Positions 49,451-57,896 of a stretch of 64,000 nucleotides of DNA are shown one piece after another. The stretch comes from Microbulbifer sp. HZ11. GTDB lineage: Bacteria > Pseudomonadota > Gammaproteobacteria > Pseudomonadales > Cellvibrionaceae. Each line of letters begins with the position of its first letter. Position 1 is the stretch's first letter. The stretch is taken from contig NZ_JELR01000001.1 of assembly GCF_000708675.1 (NCBI RefSeq), forward strand, positions 434,001 through 498,000, written 5' to 3'. The notes beneath the pieces are model-generated. The model was given only the letters and a program-made list of their open reading frames with translations. It searched no databases and was not told where the DNA came from. The translations under genes were made by a program, and so were the position numbers.

Positions 49451-52176
49451 TGTGCTGCTTGCTCCCGTTCCGGCCAGCGATTTAACGGCCAGAGTTCGCT
49501 CTGATTGGTGTTGTCCTGTGGGCGGTCGAACTGGAGTGTGGCGACGCCGTTGCGGTATTCGCCGGCGAGGCGTTCCAGGCCCTGGCGCCAGTAGTCGCTG
49601 AGGTCCTGCCAGGTGGTGAAGGGAGCGTCTTTCTGGATGTCTCCCACGGGCTTGATGCCGTTGATGGGCTGCTGCAGTTCACCGCAGCCGCTCCATTTGC
49701 AATCACTGGTGCGCACCTGACCGAAGGCGATGGCCTGGGCTTGTGGTTGGAAGAGGGCGTAAAGGGGGAGCTGGGGCTCGCGAATTCGCTCCTGCAACCA
49801 TTCGTTGATGCTGGGCGTTCCGGTTTTGTAGTCAATGACCAGTTGCTCGCCACCGTCGAGTTGATCGAGCCGGTCGAGGCGCAGGTTGAATTGCAGTCCG
49901 CCGATGGAGACCTGTTGATCCCATTCGATTTTATCCACGCGAAACGCGGGGCGCTCGGCTTCGAGTTCCAGCCACTGCTCCATCAGGCGCAACAGTCGCT
50001 GTTGCTCCATGGCCCAGAAGCCAGTGGGCAGGTGCCCGTGTTTTTTGCGCATATTGCGCAGCGCATTATCGATCGCACATTCGATCTGTTGATTGCGCTC
50101 GCTTTCGCTCAGCGCCTTGAGTTGGGTTGAGTCGCTGCAGGCTTGCCAGAATTCTGCCAGCACCTGGTGCACCAGGTTGCCGCGTTCTGCAGGGCTGAGG
50201 CCGATGCTGGGGGACATGAAATCACTGGCGCCGAGGCGGTAGCGTAACTGAGCGTTCAGCGGGCACAGTGCTTGTGCCTTCAGGACCGAGGCACCGCCTC
50301 GCACGCGCTCACATTCTGCGGGCATGAGCGGCGGTAGCCTGGTGTCGGAGACTTTTTCCAATGTTGTTGCTTTGGTCAGTCGCTGGTTGTATTCCGTCAG
50401 GCCGTCGCTGTCGAAGGTTTCCGCTTCCTCGCGCTCGCCAAACAGATTGCTTAGCCCCTGGTGCACACCGTCTTCCTCGCAGGCATAGCTGACCACGATA
50501 TCGCCACTGGCATTCAGCAGGTCGTCGGTGAGTTCCCGGGCGAGTTCCAGCTCGCGCTCGGCGCTGGCGCGGGGCATTTTCCAGTATTTCTGCCACTGGA
50601 TTGGAAGCAGCGGGTTGGGCGCCGGGGCGGTAGGCCACTGCTGCTGGCCGAAGCCCACCAAACGCAGGTGATCGAAGGCCAGGCCCCCGGCTTCGAGAAC
50701 ACCGAGAATCTGCAGGGGGCCATCGCGGGTTTCCGCCTGAAACGGCGTGCGACTGGCGATCTGGCGCAATTGCTGCAGCGCCTGTGTCGTCGTTAGCGAT
50801 CCTGCGAAGGCGGAAAGCGTGGCAAAGCTTTCCAGCGCTATTTCCCAATGCATCAGCTGCTGGTATTCCTGACTGTCTGGATTGCGTTCGCCAGGCCAGC
50901 CTAAAAGAGTGAAAATTTCGGAGAAACGCGCGGCCCAGATTTCCGCGGGCGCGCGCTGCCAGCGCCGCTGGCGGTCGCCGATCTGCTCCAGTTGTCGCGG
51001 TAGTTGGGCGGTGTCGAGTTTCAGCTCTTCGGTGATGCGTTCTGCCCAGTATCGCAGGGTATCGCCGGTGACTTTGCGCAGCTCCAGTTTGCGCAAGCGG
51101 CGGAACAGGGCGCTGCGCAGCCACAGTTCGTCTTCATTTCCCCAGAAGGGACTGAACAGGATGTTTCTCAGTTGCGAGTAATCCCATTCGTCCGCAAGGA
51201 GTTCAAGCAACTGCAATGCGGCGGCGCCGATCGGTGTCTGCGCGAGTGGGGTACCGGCGGAGAAGTTAAATGGCAAGGTGTAGCGCGGTTGCGCCGGGTC
51301 GAGAAATTGTGGTTCCAGCACGCGAGCAAAAATGGATTCCACCTGGGCGCGGCACTGGCCGAGGTTGTTGACCACAATGCCGACACTGGCGCGGCTGTTC
51401 GTCGCGGCACTTTGTTCGAGCTTCTGTTCCGCCCATCGTGCGGCCTGGTATAGCTCTTCTTCGAGGTTGGTACAGGCGGCCCGGGTGATTGTTGCCTGGC
51501 GTTTTCTTGCCGAGTGGTTGATGACTTTCTCGGCGCCGTTCTCGGCTGCGTTTTCGATGATGGATTTGTGCAGCGGCGATATCTGCGCGAAACCGGCGGT
51601 ATCGATCTGCGGCAGTTTCGGCAGTGCGCCCTCGTTGAACGCCTGCAGAATCAGCTGATCGCGCTGGTCTGGAGTAATGGCATTGTGTAGGCGCAACTGA
51701 TGCGAGAAAGCTCGAATCATACGGAACAGCGGGAATTCGTCGGCGCTCAGGGACAGGGCGAATTGCTCCAGCAACGGATCGATGGCACTGTCGAGCTGAT
51801 CCAGGTCGCGCACCAGCTGCCACTGAAGTAATTGTGCCAGCGCCCCGTCCGCGTCGCGGCACAGCTGCAGGCTGTTCAGCAATTCTCTTTCCAGCGCTTC
51901 ATCGAATGCCCGCTGCCACAGCAGCTGGCGTTGCTCGCGGTTCAGTACCTGCTGCATCGCCGGTTGCCAACCTTGCTGTTGCAGGGAGAACCACAATTTA
52001 TCCAGCCAGCCCTGCATGGACTCCACCGCGGGCGGTGCCCAGCTGGCGCCGGCAGGCTGTTCGCTGGCATACACCTGCTGGCAGCGATTGCGCAGGCGGT
52101 TGTTGGGTGTCAGCAGCAGGCCTCCGGGTGGGAGTTGCGCGAGAATTTGCAGGACAGGGAATGCCGGTTGCAGCAT
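49447..52176 (-). CDS. AddB-like PD-(D/E)XK nuclease family DNA repair protein
   Basis: A 909-residue partner of the helicase, of the group annotated as probable DNA repair protein in gammaproteobacteria (TIGR03623-type, from memory). The N-terminal half resembles an inactivated helicase: no Walker A is visible, but GGLLLTPNNRLRNRCQQVY occupies the usual place. The C-terminal nuclease core is LRLDRLDQLDGGEQLVIDYK followed by TGTP (Asp and Lys of the PD-(D/E)XK fold), then the helix LPLYALFQPQAQAIAFGQV. I see no four-cysteine iron-sulfur motif like that of Bacillus AddB. It is first in the two-gene operon, 4-base overlap with the AddA-like gene. Confidence 0.88.
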   Translation of the reverse strand: MLQPAFPVLQILAQLPPGGLLLTPNNRLRNRCQQVYASEQPAGASWAPPAVESMQGWLDKLWFSLQQQGWQPAMQQVLNREQRQLLWQRAFDEALERELLNSLQLCRDADGALAQLLQWQLVRDLDQLDSAIDPLLEQFALSLSADEFPLFRMIRAFSHQLRLHNAITPDQRDQLILQAFNEGALPKLPQIDTAGFAQISPLHKSIIENAAENGAEKVINHSARKRQATITRAACTNLEEELYQAARWAEQKLEQSAATNSRASVGIVVNNLGQCRAQVESIFARVLEPQFLDPAQPRYTLPFNFSAGTPLAQTPIGAAALQLLELLADEWDYSQLRNILFSPFWGNEDELWLRSALFRRLRKLELRKVTGDTLRYWAERITEELKLDTAQLPRQLEQIGDRQRRWQRAPAEIWAARFSEIFTLLGWPGERNPDSQEYQQLMHWEIALESFATLSAFAGSLTTTQALQQLRQIASRTPFQAETRDGPLQILGVLEAGGLAFDHLRLVGFGQQQWPTAPAPNPLLPIQWQKYWKMPRASAERELELARELTDDLLNASGDIVVSYACEEDGVHQGLSNLFGEREEAETFDSDGLTEYNQRLTKATTLEKVSDTRLPPLMPAECERVRGGASVLKAQALCPLNAQLRYRLGASDFMSPSIGLSPAERGNLVHQVLAEFWQACSDSTQLKALSESERNQQIECAIDNALRNMRKKHGHLPTGFWAMEQQRLLRLMEQWLELEAERPAFRVDKIEWDQQVSIGGLQFNLRLDRLDQLDGGEQLVIDYKTGTPSINEWLQERIREPQLPLYALFQPQAQAIAFGQVRTSDCKWSGCGELQQPINGIKPVGDIQKDAPFTTWQDLSDYWRQGLERLAGEYRNGVATLQFDRPQDNTNQSELWPLNRWPEREQAAQ

Positions 52177-52283
52177 GGAAAGGCGAACCTGATTCTTAAA
52201 ATTTTATGGGCGTGTATTGCGGGTAACAGTCGCGTTTTGCGGGGGACCTGTCAACGGTCGCGGGCGGGCTAAATAATCACCAG

Positions 52284-53108
52284 TTAGCTTACTGGCAGTC
52301 GCTGGGCGGGCGAGAACTCGGCAAAGGCGAGGGCGATCCGATGCTCTGCGTCCGGGGCGCTACTCAGTAGCTGGCTTGCGCCTGCCGTCTCTGGTAGCAC
52401 CAGCTTCAGTTCCTCCAGCCACCATTGCACACGACGGGCGATGGCAGGGCCGGAGTCGAGCCAGCGGATACGCCGTGGCGCAAACGCGTCCAGTTCTTCT
52501 CGCAATAGGGGGAAATGGGTACAGGCAAGCACCGCGATATCCACTTTGTCGCCACCGGCGGTGTGAAATATACGGCGCAGTACCGGCTCCAGATCGGCGG
52601 CGGAGATGCTCTCGCCACGGAGTTTTGCTTCAGCCAGCCGCACCAGTTCAGGTGCCGGCACATTGATTACCCGGGAGCCATTGGCGAACTGCTCGATCAG
52701 CTCGCGGGTATAGCGGCGGTTGACGGTACCCTCGGTGGCGATGAGGGCGATAACACCACTTTCGGTCTCCTGGGCCGCGGGTTTGATTGCCGGAACGACA
52801 CCAACAACGGGCTGGCTCAGGGCTTCACGCAGTTGTGGCAGGGCCAAGGTGCTGGCGGTATTGCAGCCCACCACGAGAATATCGGCCCCGGTGGCTGCCA
52901 TCATGGCGGAGGCCTGCTCAACGATACGCGGACGCAGCTCCTCCTCGCTTTTGGTGCCGTAGGGGTAAAAGCCGTTATCGACCCCGAAATGCAGTGTGAG
53001 CGCGGGTATCTGCCGGCGGATCTCGCGGGCAATACTGATGGCGCCGACGCCGGAATCGAATATCAATGCGCTGGGGGCCTTGTTAGAATGGCCGCTTCCA
53101 TTGGGCAT
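52284..53108 (-). CDS. murI: Glutamate racemase
   Basis: Makes D-glutamate for peptidoglycan. The 274-residue protein has FDSGVGAISIAREI with the conserved Asp18-Ser19, the two catalytic cysteines Cys82 (VVGCNTASTLAL) and Cys196 (LACTHFPLLREEL), and YGTKSEEELRPRI. These are the universal features of MurI. The C-terminal 40 residues are variable. It is located upstream of the AddB-like gene on the same strand (about 107-base spacer) and divergent from rmuC. No unusual N-terminal activator extension is present beyond about 12 residues. Confidence 0.97.
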   Translation of the reverse strand: MPNGSGHSNKAPSALIFDSGVGAISIAREIRRQIPALTLHFGVDNGFYPYGTKSEEELRPRIVEQASAMMAATGADILVVGCNTASTLALPQLREALSQPVVGVVPAIKPAAQETESGVIALIATEGTVNRRYTRELIEQFANGSRVINVPAPELVRLAEAKLRGESISAADLEPVLRRIFHTAGGDKVDIAVLACTHFPLLREELDAFAPRRIRWLDSGPAIARRVQWWLEELKLVLPETAGASQLLSSAPDAEHRIALAFAEFSPAQRLPVS

Positions 53109-53268
53109 AACGAAAACCTGTTTCCCTCAATTCGGCAACCCGCTCACGGTGGCAGGGTGTGCTAATCGGGCCAAGAATACCGCATTCAGCGCCGGGACTG
53201 GCACGTCATTTGCCCGCAGCGCGTCGCCTGGGTAATCCGGGCCACCTCAATAAGTTTAAGAGTTTTCT

Positions 53269-54681
53269 ATGATTTCGTTTCCTCTCCAGGTCACTCTAGA
53301 GCAAGCGGTGCTGGCGGGTGTATTGGTTGTGCTGTTTGTGACCATCGCGGCATGGATCAGTCGCTCTGCGGTCAACCGGCACTTGCAGGCGCTGCAGGGA
53401 GAGCACCAGGTGGTGCAGGCCCAGCTCAACAGCAGCCGCGAGCAGGAATCCCGTTACGAGCTGGATATCCAGCAGTTGCGCACGGAGCTGGATACAAAAT
53501 CCACCCAGCTGGCCCGTTATCAGGTACTGGTAGAGAAGGGTGAGGCCGCGCTCGCAGAGCAGAAGCAGCAGCTGGAGCAGACCCGCGCCAGCATGACCCA
53601 GCAGTTTGAAAACCTGGCCAATCGCATCTTTGAAGAGAAGCAGCAGGCTTTCCAGCGCCGCAGTGAAGACAGCCTGCGCAAGAGTCTGGACCCGCTGGAG
53701 CGCCAATTGGGAGATTTCCGTAAACGGGTAGAGCATGTCTACGACCGCGAGAATGCCGAACGCAACAGCCTGATGGGGCAGATCAAGGCGCTGCGGGAAC
53801 AGACCCAGCGCATCAGCGACGAGGCGCTCAACCTGACCTCTGCGCTTAAAGGCGACCGCAAGATCCAGGGCAACTGGGGTGAGGTGGTGCTGGAGCGCTT
53901 GCTGGAGGAATCCGGCCTGCAGAAGGGCCGAGAATACGAAACTCAGGTGAGCTTTACCAGCAATGGCCGCCGTCGCCAGCCGGACGTGATTGTGCGCCTG
54001 CCGGAGAACAAAGACCTGATCATCGATTCCAAGGTCTCGCTGGTGGACTACGAGCGCTATGCGTCCGCAGAAACCGACGAGGAACGCACCGCAGCACTGA
54101 AACAGCATGTGAATTCTCTGCGGGCCCATATCACCGGCCTCAATAAAAAAGCCTACGAGCAGCTGGAAGGGGTGCGCACTCTCGACTTCGTGTTTATTTT
54201 TGTCCCCATTGAAGCGGCGTACATGCTTGCCATGCAGGCGGACCCGGAGATGTTCCGGTTCGCCTACGAGCGCCAGATTGTACTGGTCAGCCCCACCACC
54301 CTGATGGCTACCCTGCGTACGGTGGAGAATATCTGGCGCTACGAAAAACAGAACAAGAATGCGGAAAAGATTGCTGATGAGGCGGGCAAGCTGCACGACC
54401 AGTTTGCGCTGGTGCTGGAATCCCTCGATAACCTCGGTACCCGTATCCGTCAGGCCGATGAGGCCTATCAGGAAACCTACAAGCGCCTCGCCACCGGCCG
54501 CGGCAATGTGGTGAAGCGCATCGACAGCCTGCGCAAGCTCGGTGCCAAGACCCGCAAGCAGATTGCCGCGGACCTGCGCGAGAAAGCGGAAGACAGCCAC
54601 AAGCTGCCGTCATCGGAACCGAAATGCGAAGCACTAATCGACACCGGCACCGAAACCGAAACAGAGAGCGAAGCGGAATAA
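53269..54681 (+). CDS. rmuC: DNA recombination protein RmuC
   Basis: A 470-residue protein limiting recombination between inverted repeats, thought to act as a membrane-linked nuclease. The N-terminal transmembrane helix (VLAGVLVVLFVTIAAWI) is followed by a long coiled coil (about 35-190, Gln/Glu/Arg-rich). The RmuC domain (about 195-425) contains GNWGEVVLERLLEESGL, QPDVIVRLPENKDLIIDSKV, VDFVFIFVPIEAAY-type sequence (LDFVFIFVPIEAAYM) and IVLVSPTTLMATLRTV. The IIDSKVSLVDYERY segment is PD-(D/E)XK-like. The C-terminal tail is acidic (TGTETETESEAE). The AEC transporter gene starts 3 bases after its stop, probably co-transcribed. Confidence 0.96.
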   Translation: MISFPLQVTLEQAVLAGVLVVLFVTIAAWISRSAVNRHLQALQGEHQVVQAQLNSSREQESRYELDIQQLRTELDTKSTQLARYQVLVEKGEAALAEQKQQLEQTRASMTQQFENLANRIFEEKQQAFQRRSEDSLRKSLDPLERQLGDFRKRVEHVYDRENAERNSLMGQIKALREQTQRISDEALNLTSALKGDRKIQGNWGEVVLERLLEESGLQKGREYETQVSFTSNGRRRQPDVIVRLPENKDLIIDSKVSLVDYERYASAETDEERTAALKQHVNSLRAHITGLNKKAYEQLEGVRTLDFVFIFVPIEAAYMLAMQADPEMFRFAYERQIVLVSPTTLMATLRTVENIWRYEKQNKNAEKIADEAGKLHDQFALVLESLDNLGTRIRQADEAYQETYKRLATGRGNVVKRIDSLRKLGAKTRKQIAADLREKAEDSHKLPSSEPKCEALIDTGTETETESEAE

Positions 54682-54684
54682 GTT

Positions 54685-55629
54685 TTGAACGCGATCTTCG
54701 AAACCTTTTCCTTCGCGCTTGCGGTCACCGCGCCGATTTTTCTTACCCTGCTGGTGGGCTACGGACTCGCGCGGGTCAAACTGCTAAGTGAATCTTTTGT
54801 CGACGATGCGTCCAAACTGGTGTTTCTGGTAACACTGCCGGCGCTGCTGTTCTTCAATATCTTCGGTTCCGACGCCCACCTGGGGGATGAATGGCCGCTG
54901 TTACTGGCGGGCTTGATTGGGACCATGCTGACGGTTCCCCTGGCCTGGGTGGTGGCGCGACCATTGGCCTACGGGGATCGCAGTGCGTTTATTCAGGGTG
55001 CTTTCCGCGGCAACCTGGGCATTATCGGCCTGGCCTGGGCAGCGAATGCCTACGGCCCCGCGGGCCTGGCGCAGGCGGCACTGCTGATGGCGGTCATCAC
55101 CATCTTTTACAATATCGCCGCGGTTGCGCTGTTTGCGGTGTATTCCCAGAAGGCCAGGTTCAGCTGGAGCAAGCTGCTAAAAGACATTGCCAGAAACCCA
55201 CTGATCGTCGCGATTGTTGCGGCGTTACTGGCAAAGGCAGTTGGGCTCAAGCTGCCGCACATGGTGGTGCAGACCGGCGAATATCTCGCTTCAGTCACCT
55301 TGCCTCTGGCCCTGTTGTGTATCGGCGCGACGCTGGATCTCAGTATGCTTCGCCGCAGCTCATTTGGCGCCTTTGCCGCAAGTGCTTTCAAATTGTTGAT
55401 CGTGCCGCTGGTACTGTTGGGCATAGGCCTGATGTTTCGGCTGGATACCCAGTCCATGGCGATCCTGTTCCTGCTCGCCGCGACCCCGACGGCCTCTGCG
55501 TCGTTTATCATGGCGCGCGCGCTCGGTGGCAACAGCCAGCTTGCCGCCAACATCATCGCGATCAGTACACTCTTTTCTATTGTGACCGCCAGCCTCGGGC
55601 TGGCACTGTTGAAGGTAAACCTCCCATGA
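54685..55629 (+). CDS. AEC family transporter (auxin efflux carrier-type permease)
   Basis: A 314-residue inner-membrane permease with about ten hydrophobic helices in two halves. AEC features are APIFLTLLVGYGLARVKLL, DASKLVFLVTLPALLFFNIF, GAFRGNLGIIGLAWAANAYG, LPLALLCIGATLDLSMLRR and FLLAATPTASASFIMARALG. It is likely a transporter for small carboxylates or amino acids; substrate unknown. The start appears to be TTG at 54685, three bases after the rmuC stop; no other start is as close to the family N-terminus. Its TGA overlaps the next ATG (ATGA). Confidence 0.9.
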   Translation: MNAIFETFSFALAVTAPIFLTLLVGYGLARVKLLSESFVDDASKLVFLVTLPALLFFNIFGSDAHLGDEWPLLLAGLIGTMLTVPLAWVVARPLAYGDRSAFIQGAFRGNLGIIGLAWAANAYGPAGLAQAALLMAVITIFYNIAAVALFAVYSQKARFSWSKLLKDIARNPLIVAIVAALLAKAVGLKLPHMVVQTGEYLASVTLPLALLCIGATLDLSMLRRSSFGAFAASAFKLLIVPLVLLGIGLMFRLDTQSMAILFLLAATPTASASFIMARALGGNSQLAANIIAISTLFSIVTASLGLALLKVNLP

Positions 55630-56090
55630 CCGAAGTACCCGTGTGGATCCTGGTAGTTGCCGGGTTGATTATTCTTGTGCTCTCTGCCATCGCCACTTAT
55701 TACTGCCTGGAACTGCGCGCCGCGCGCAAACGTCAGGCGCAGCAGCTGGCAGAGCTGGAAGCGGCGGCGGACGCGCAGCGGGAGAGGGTGAACAACAGTA
55801 TTCAGATTATTGCGAAAACACTGCTGGAAGAGGGCGTGGGGCTGACCGAAGCATCCTTGCGTATCCGTGTTCTATTGGATTCGCTGCAGGTTGAGCCGGC
55901 GGTGAAAGAGGAATTTGTGGCGTTTTATCAGGTGGCGGACAAGACCAGCCATATTCCGATTCTGGAGGATTGGAAGAAGCTTTCCCGCAAGGAAAAGTTC
56001 GCGTTTGAGAAGGAAATGGTACGTATTGAAGGCGAGTACCGGGATTTTGCCCTGGATGCGGCCAAGCGGATTTTGGGGCGGAGTTTTTAA
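55626..56090 (+). CDS. DUF2489 family protein with N-terminal membrane anchor
   Basis: A 154-residue protein starting at ATG 55626, overlapping the transporter stop by 4 bases. A longer open frame extends upstream antisense to nothing but inside the transporter gene and is ignored. Residues 6-25 are a transmembrane helix (VWILVVAGLIILVLSAIATY). A coiled-coil linker follows, then the soluble DUF2489 domain (NNSIQIIAKTLLEEGVGLTE, RIRVLLDSLQVEP, HIPILEDWKKLSRKEKFAFE). The family has no known function. The three genes rmuC, transporter and DUF2489 appear to form one transcription unit. Confidence 0.88.
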   Translation: MTEVPVWILVVAGLIILVLSAIATYYCLELRAARKRQAQQLAELEAAADAQRERVNNSIQIIAKTLLEEGVGLTEASLRIRVLLDSLQVEPAVKEEFVAFYQVADKTSHIPILEDWKKLSRKEKFAFEKEMVRIEGEYRDFALDAAKRILGRSF

Positions 56091-56124
56091 TTTCGTTGGG
56101 AGCATCGGGTCGGGTTCAGTGCGA

Positions 56125-56193
56125 CTGGATACCGGCCTGCGCCGGTATGACGATCCCGCCCTCCCGTCATCCCGGACTTGATCCGGGATCCAG
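56125..56193. repeat. REP-like dispersed element, copy B
   Basis: Two hairpin modules: CTGGATACCGGC...GCCGGTATGACG (56125-56152) and CGTCATCCCGGA...TCCGGGATCCAG (56165-56193). The module sequences match those at 14817-14884 but their order is reversed, with CTGGAT outside instead of inside. It lies between the converging DUF2489 and trmA genes, where its hairpins could serve as a transcript end. Confidence 0.75.
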
Positions 56194-56233
56194 CTTCTTT
56201 GGCCTTTACTATCCGGGCTCTACGATTAGCGCC

Positions 56234-57322
56234 TTACTTCTTCACCAGCAAAACCCCGGACTCCGTATGATCCGTATACGGAAACTGGTCAAAAATCGCA
56301 AAGCGCTTAATACGGTGGGTTTTGGTCAGTTCCGCCAGGTTCTCCAGCTGGGTTTCCGGGTTGCAAGAGATATACAAAATACGCGGAAAGCGCGCGATCA
56401 TCGCACAGGTATCCGCATCCAGCCCGGCGCGGGGCGGGTCTACGAGTACGGTAGAAAAATCGTAACTGTCCAGATCAAAATCTTTCAGGCGGCGAAACGG
56501 CCGCACCTTATCAATGGCCTGGGTAAATTCCTCGCTGGATAAACGCAGGATGGCCAGATTGTCGACGCCGTTCGCCGCGATATTTTCCTGAGCCGCGTTC
56601 ACCGATACCTTGGAAATCTCCGTCGCCAGCACCTTGCGGAAATTCTCCGCGAGGGGAATGGTGAAGTTGCCATTGCCGCAGTACAGTTCCAGCAGATCAC
56701 GTGTTTTGTCTTCACAGCAGCTCTTCGCCCAGCCGATCATTGATCGGCAGATTTCCCCGTTTGGCTGGGTAAAGCTCCCTTCTACCTGCTTGTACTGATA
56801 CGTCCGCCCATTGATGTCGAGCTTCTCGATAACGTAATCCCGCTCCAGTACCAGCTTCTGTTTGCGCGAGCGGCCGAGAATCGGAACGCCCAGACGTTCC
56901 TGCAGCGTGCGTGCTTCCGCTTCCCACTCTTCACCCAGAGGTTTGTGGTAGATCAGGGTGATCAATGCATCGCCGCTCAGGGTGGTAAGGAACTCGGTGC
57001 AGAACAGGCGTTTGCGCAGGATTTCGCTGCCGTTGATGGCATCCAGTAAGGGCGGCATCAGGGCGTTGATCCGCTCGGAGCCCACGGTAAACTCTTCAAT
57101 CACAAACGGCTTTTTGTATTCCCCCTGTTTGTACATGGCGTAATCCACACGGGCGCCGTCCTGCCACATCTTGAACTCGGCGCGCAGGCGGTAGTGGCTC
57201 GGCGGTGAGGGAAATACCTCGGGTTGCAGGTCGGTGTAGGGGGTATAGGCTTCCCGCAAGCGGGCCACTTTCTGGTCCAGTTGTTGCTGGTAGTCGTCGG
57301 TGTTTACGCGGTGAAGAGCCAT
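56234..57322 (-). CDS. trmA: tRNA (uracil(54)-C5)-methyltransferase TrmA
   Basis: SAM-dependent formation of 5-methyluridine at position 54 of tRNA. The 362-residue protein matches E. coli TrmA (366). Features are YRLRAEFKMWQDGARVDYAM, the SAM-binding segment LLELYCGNGNFTIPLAENF, VLVDPPRAGLD, the catalytic nucleophile Cys320 in ISCNPETQLENL, and the general base Glu354 in HTESGVLLVKK at the end. It lacks the N-terminal TRAM domain of RlmC/RlmD, as TrmA should. It is divergent from yjbQ, with the 147-base spacer holding no other gene. Confidence 0.97.
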   Translation of the reverse strand: MALHRVNTDDYQQQLDQKVARLREAYTPYTDLQPEVFPSPPSHYRLRAEFKMWQDGARVDYAMYKQGEYKKPFVIEEFTVGSERINALMPPLLDAINGSEILRKRLFCTEFLTTLSGDALITLIYHKPLGEEWEAEARTLQERLGVPILGRSRKQKLVLERDYVIEKLDINGRTYQYKQVEGSFTQPNGEICRSMIGWAKSCCEDKTRDLLELYCGNGNFTIPLAENFRKVLATEISKVSVNAAQENIAANGVDNLAILRLSSEEFTQAIDKVRPFRRLKDFDLDSYDFSTVLVDPPRAGLDADTCAMIARFPRILYISCNPETQLENLAELTKTHRIKRFAIFDQFPYTDHTESGVLLVKK

Positions 57323-57469
57323 GTGTGAAGCCGTTGTCGTTGAGATGCGTTATGGGAATGATTGCCGAAACCGGATGAAGGATCGTCGGGGCGCGGATTA
57401 TAGCGGATGCGGCCTCCAGATAAACGGTTGCGGACAGCGGTTACAGGTGACAGAAACAGGAGACAGGAA

Positions 57470-57877
57470 ATGGCGCTGGGTAGATTGGAAATTGTAGTGA
57501 ACGGGCAGGGGCTATACGAGTTTACCGCAGAGGTGAATCGCTGGCTGGCCGGTCAGAATTTATTCGGCAGCGGACTGTGCACCCTCTTTATCCAGCATAC
57601 CTCTGCGAGTCTGCTGATTCAGGAAAATGCGGATCCAAGTGCCCGGGTGGACCTGGAAAACTGGTTGAACCGGCTGGTGCCGGAAAATGACCCCCTCTAT
57701 ACCCACACACTTGAGGGGCCGGACGATATGCCGGCCCATATCAAGGCCTCCCTTACTGCGTGTAGCCTCGGCATCCCGATGGACGAAGGCCAGCTACTAT
57801 TAGGCACCTGGCAGGGTATCTACCTTTGGGAACATCGGCACCACCGCGGCACGCGGAATGTGATCGTGCAGGTCTGA
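57470..57877 (+). CDS. yjbQ: YjbQ/UPF0047 family protein
   Basis: A 135-residue protein starting at ATG 57470 with AGGAGACAGG upstream; the frame is open 21 codons earlier without similarity. The family signatures are TLFIQHTSASLLIQENADPS, HIKASLTACSLGIPMDEGQL, LGTWQGIYLWEHRHH and the ending RGTRNVIVQV. E. coli YjbQ (138 residues) is reported to have weak thiamin phosphate synthase activity; the physiological role is unclear. The conserved histidines (IQHTS, AHIKA, EHRHH) could bind a metal. Convergent with ccoG. Confidence 0.93.
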   Translation: MALGRLEIVVNGQGLYEFTAEVNRWLAGQNLFGSGLCTLFIQHTSASLLIQENADPSARVDLENWLNRLVPENDPLYTHTLEGPDDMPAHIKASLTACSLGIPMDEGQLLLGTWQGIYLWEHRHHRGTRNVIVQV

Positions 57878-57896
57878 GCGCTCAATCCAATGCCCG

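Noticed and set aside
53296..54600. 434-codon minus-strand frame inside rmuC
   Set aside because: Antisense reading of a clear RmuC gene; the coiled-coil codon bias of rmuC keeps the reverse frame open.
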